Below, one piece after another: positions 62,077 to 64,000 of a DNA stretch of 64,000 bases (position 1 is the first letter of the stretch; every line of letters begins with the position of its first letter). The notes below the pieces were generated by a model. It made no database searches and was not told the origin of the DNA. It was given only the letters and a program-made list of their open reading frames with translations. Made by a program: the position numbers and the translations under genes. Origin of the DNA: Argyresthia goedartella (taxonomy: Eukaryota > Arthropoda > Insecta > Lepidoptera > Argyresthiidae); NCBI GenBank assembly GCA_949825045.1, contig OX463832.1, positions 18,594,552 to 18,658,551 on the forward strand. The letters run 5' to 3'.

Positions 62077-63030
62077 TTAAGATTTAATGTCTTTAATGTG
62101 CCACTTGCCTCTAACTCCGTTAGGGTCTTCTAGAACGTATACCAATGGTGAAAGTTTGGTTACTATTTTACACTTAATGAATTTAGGGGCAAGTTTAGCA
62201 TTAAAGTATGTGCCAGCATTGCTTAAAACATGGTTTTTACGCCAAACAGTATTTCCCACATTAAATTCTTTAAAAGTCCGGCGAATATCATAGCGAGCGC
62301 TATTTTTAGCGTGAGCTATGTGAAGTTTAGTTTGAACTCTGTGAAAGATAGATGAGAGGAGACCAGCATTAGACGCGTAAATATCACGAGGCATAAATAT
62401 CAATTCATCGAGATTCTGAGTTGGAGTATAGAAAGAACCACAAGGTATTGTTTCCCTACCAAAGACTAAAAAGTTTGGAGTAAAGCCAGTAGCAACGTTT
62501 GTAGCGCTGTTCATTGCGAACTGAATCTTAGTAAGATGGTTGTCCCAGGATCTATGATCGTCTCCTACTAGGGATGCTAGAACTGTAATAATCGTACTAT
62601 TAAATTTCTCTGTAGGATTAACCTGAGGACAATATAATGCTGTGTGAAAAATACAAGGAACGTTATAAGAATTTAAGAATGAGTGGAATTATCGCGACTG
62701 AAATTGAACAGCGTTGTCCATTATTATAGTTTGGGGAATGCCATGAACAAGAAACACTGAATTTTCCAAGACATTAATGATATTAGCTGAAGTAGCCCGT
62801 TTAAGGGGAAAAATCATAGTATATTTAGTAAAATTGCAGTTAATTACCAGAATATACTGATTTCTTCTCCGGGTCATAGGCAATGGACCCATAAGATCCA
62901 AGGATATAGTTTGAAAAGGTCTGGAGAAAAGTTTAGGTTTACCCATAAGACCATAGGGATAATGATTAGGGTGTTTGTAGGTTAAGCAGGTTTCACATGT
63001 CGAGATTAAATTGGCAATGTCCTTAAACAT
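62077..63030 (-). pseudogene. Gypsy B integrase with a frameshift
   Basis: ISTCETCLTYKHPNH (end of the HHCC zinc region), TISLDLMGPLP (Asp1), QYILVINCNFTKY and IIMDNAVQF (Asp2). After FQSR at 62689 the frame breaks and resumes in another as YNVPCIFHTALYCPQVNPTEK (Glu) and DDHRSWDNHLTKIQFAMNSATN, ending with GFTPNFLVFGRE, VWRKNHVLSNA and AKLAPKFIKCKIV (C-terminal binding domain) and the stop at 62077. Confidence 0.85.
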
Positions 63031-64000
63031 ACCCGGCCAATAGTATTTTAAAGATATTTTCTTGAATGTTTTGAAGATGAACCATGGCTAACTTCAATAA
63101 GTGCATGTCTATCTTGTGGCAGTGGAACTTCTTTCCAAATAAAGTCGTCGTTTAGACAATCGGAAGAATGGATGCAGCGGTAAAGTTTGTTATCCCTGAT
63201 AGTGTAGTTGGGATATGCGTCTGGGTTGTTGGAGCATCCAAGAAAAATCTTGTTGTAGTGTTCATGTTCACGATCAGGTGGTTTTTCAATCGTAATAGGA
63301 TGTACACCTTGAGGTGGAGTTTCTTGTGTATCAGGACGTTCTTTATGCTTATGCCTTGATAAAAGGTCAGGAACAACGTTATCCTTTCCTTTTTTATGTT
63401 TCAGGACAAAATTAAAACATGATAAGCGTAGAGTCCAGCGAGCAAGTCTTCCAGATGGATTCGATAAGTTCTGAAACCATTTAAGTGCAGCGTGGTCAGT
63501 ATATATTATAAATTCCTTACCATTGTCTAGGTAACATCTCCAATGTTCTAGCGCAGTTATTACAGCTAATGTTTCTCTTTCAGTAGTTGAGTAGTTTTGT
63601 TGATTTTTGTTTAGTGCTTTACTCATGTAAGCAATCACGACTTCTTTGTCATCTTGATGTTGAGTAAGCATTGCTCCTATGCCATAATTTGATGCATCAC
63701 AATGTACAGAGAAGGGTAGTTCGAAGTTCGGGCAAGCAAGGACAGGAGCAGTTACCAAAGCTTCTTTAAGTTTCTGGAAAGCAGCTGCAGCCCTGGAATT
63801 CCATAAAAATTTAGGAGCGTTCTTCCCGGAACAGGTTAGTTGGTTGAGTGGAGAGGCAATAGTGCTGAAGTTTGGAATGAATCTTCTAAACCAGCTGCAA
63901 GTGCCTATGAATCTTCGAACTTCTTTTCTGCAAGTAGGTACAGGATATTCTATAATAGCCTTTATTTTATCTGGATCAGCACGTAGACCATACTCGTCCA
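63031..64000 (-). pseudogene. Gypsy B reverse transcriptase (C-terminal) and RNase H
   Basis: Open from the window edge: ADPDKIKAIIEYPVP, VRRFIGTCSWFRRFIPNFS, KFLWNSRAAAAFQKLK (RT connection), then RNase H with FSVHCDASNYGIGAML, IAYMSKALN, ERETLAVITALEHWR, IIYTDHAALKW and DNVVPDLLSRH. It then has a linker with a repeated tail and breaks near 63048 before the integrase. The RT catalytic box lies outside the window. Confidence 0.88.

Larger units (their letters stand above)
60545..64000 (-). mobile_element. Gypsy B, LTR retrotransposon, 5' part outside window
   Basis: Minus-strand pol (62077 to window edge), a purine tract GGGTCGGGGGGAAAA (61516-61530) and an LTR starting TGTAGTGTTATGC at 61515. 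The LTR contains a TATA box and tandem repeats. Its far end (~60480-60545) is not defined because the second LTR is outside the window. Between pol and the PPT (61531-62076) no ORF is supported. Confidence 0.8.

Overview
This is eukaryotic DNA, AT-rich and packed with insect-type transposable elements. The best guess is a moth or butterfly (Lepidoptera): it has CR1-like LINEs whose ORF1 carries a PHD finger, a mariner element, BEL/Pao, Gypsy, RTE and DIRS retrotransposons, and dispersed repeats of kinds I associate with lepidopteran genomes. The order is inferred, not proven. I see no prokaryotic genes and no intact rRNA or tRNA genes.

The only host gene I can support is a C2H2 zinc-finger gene on the + strand. 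Its short exons are scattered between 1672 and 36341 and separated by TE-filled introns. Four consecutive splice junctions (20684/32045, 32151/33229, 33316/34401, and the disrupted last exon) rebuild correctly spaced C2H2 fingers across the introns. In this haplotype the last coding exon is split by a 1.74 kb Copia-like LTR element (34425-36167), which should truncate the protein before its last finger.

Layout. 1-620: LINE 3' end. 1044-1273: MITE modules. 1672-2569: two zinc-finger exons around a 33-bp minisatellite. 2608-3778: three copies of a dispersed repeat. 4047-9348: a 5.3 kb hAT element with 8-bp TSD, containing a PIF/Harbinger insertion and palindromes. 9828-9925: zinc-finger exon. 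10.5-12.5 kb: degenerate repeat arrays. 13.0-18.2 kb: CR1-like LINE with both ORFs open. 18.3-19.2 kb: decayed DDE transposon. 20553-20684: zinc-finger exon. 21721-23008: mariner. 23976-32015: an alternating MITE array interrupted by a DIRS element (24350-31516). 32045-36341: last zinc-finger exons and the Copia-like insertion.

37.5-59.0 kb is a nested set of insertions. An RTE fragment is split by a Gypsy element (37807-58633). The Gypsy 3' LTR is split by a PHD-type LINE (38649-49524). That LINE's ORF2 is split by a BEL/Pao element (40605-47283). The BEL integrase is split by a LINE tail (about 41869-42602). A further LINE tail sits in the Gypsy gag. TSDs or rejoined reading frames support each level. 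59.0-60.3 kb holds fragments of a zinc-finger gene and of LINEs. 60.5-64.0 kb is a second Gypsy element on the minus strand that runs off the window.

Most elements are damaged by single stops, frameshifts or internal deletions. The CR1-like LINE at 13-18 kb looks intact. The BEL element has LTRs in which I see no difference, so it inserted recently even though it lacks a reverse transcriptase domain.
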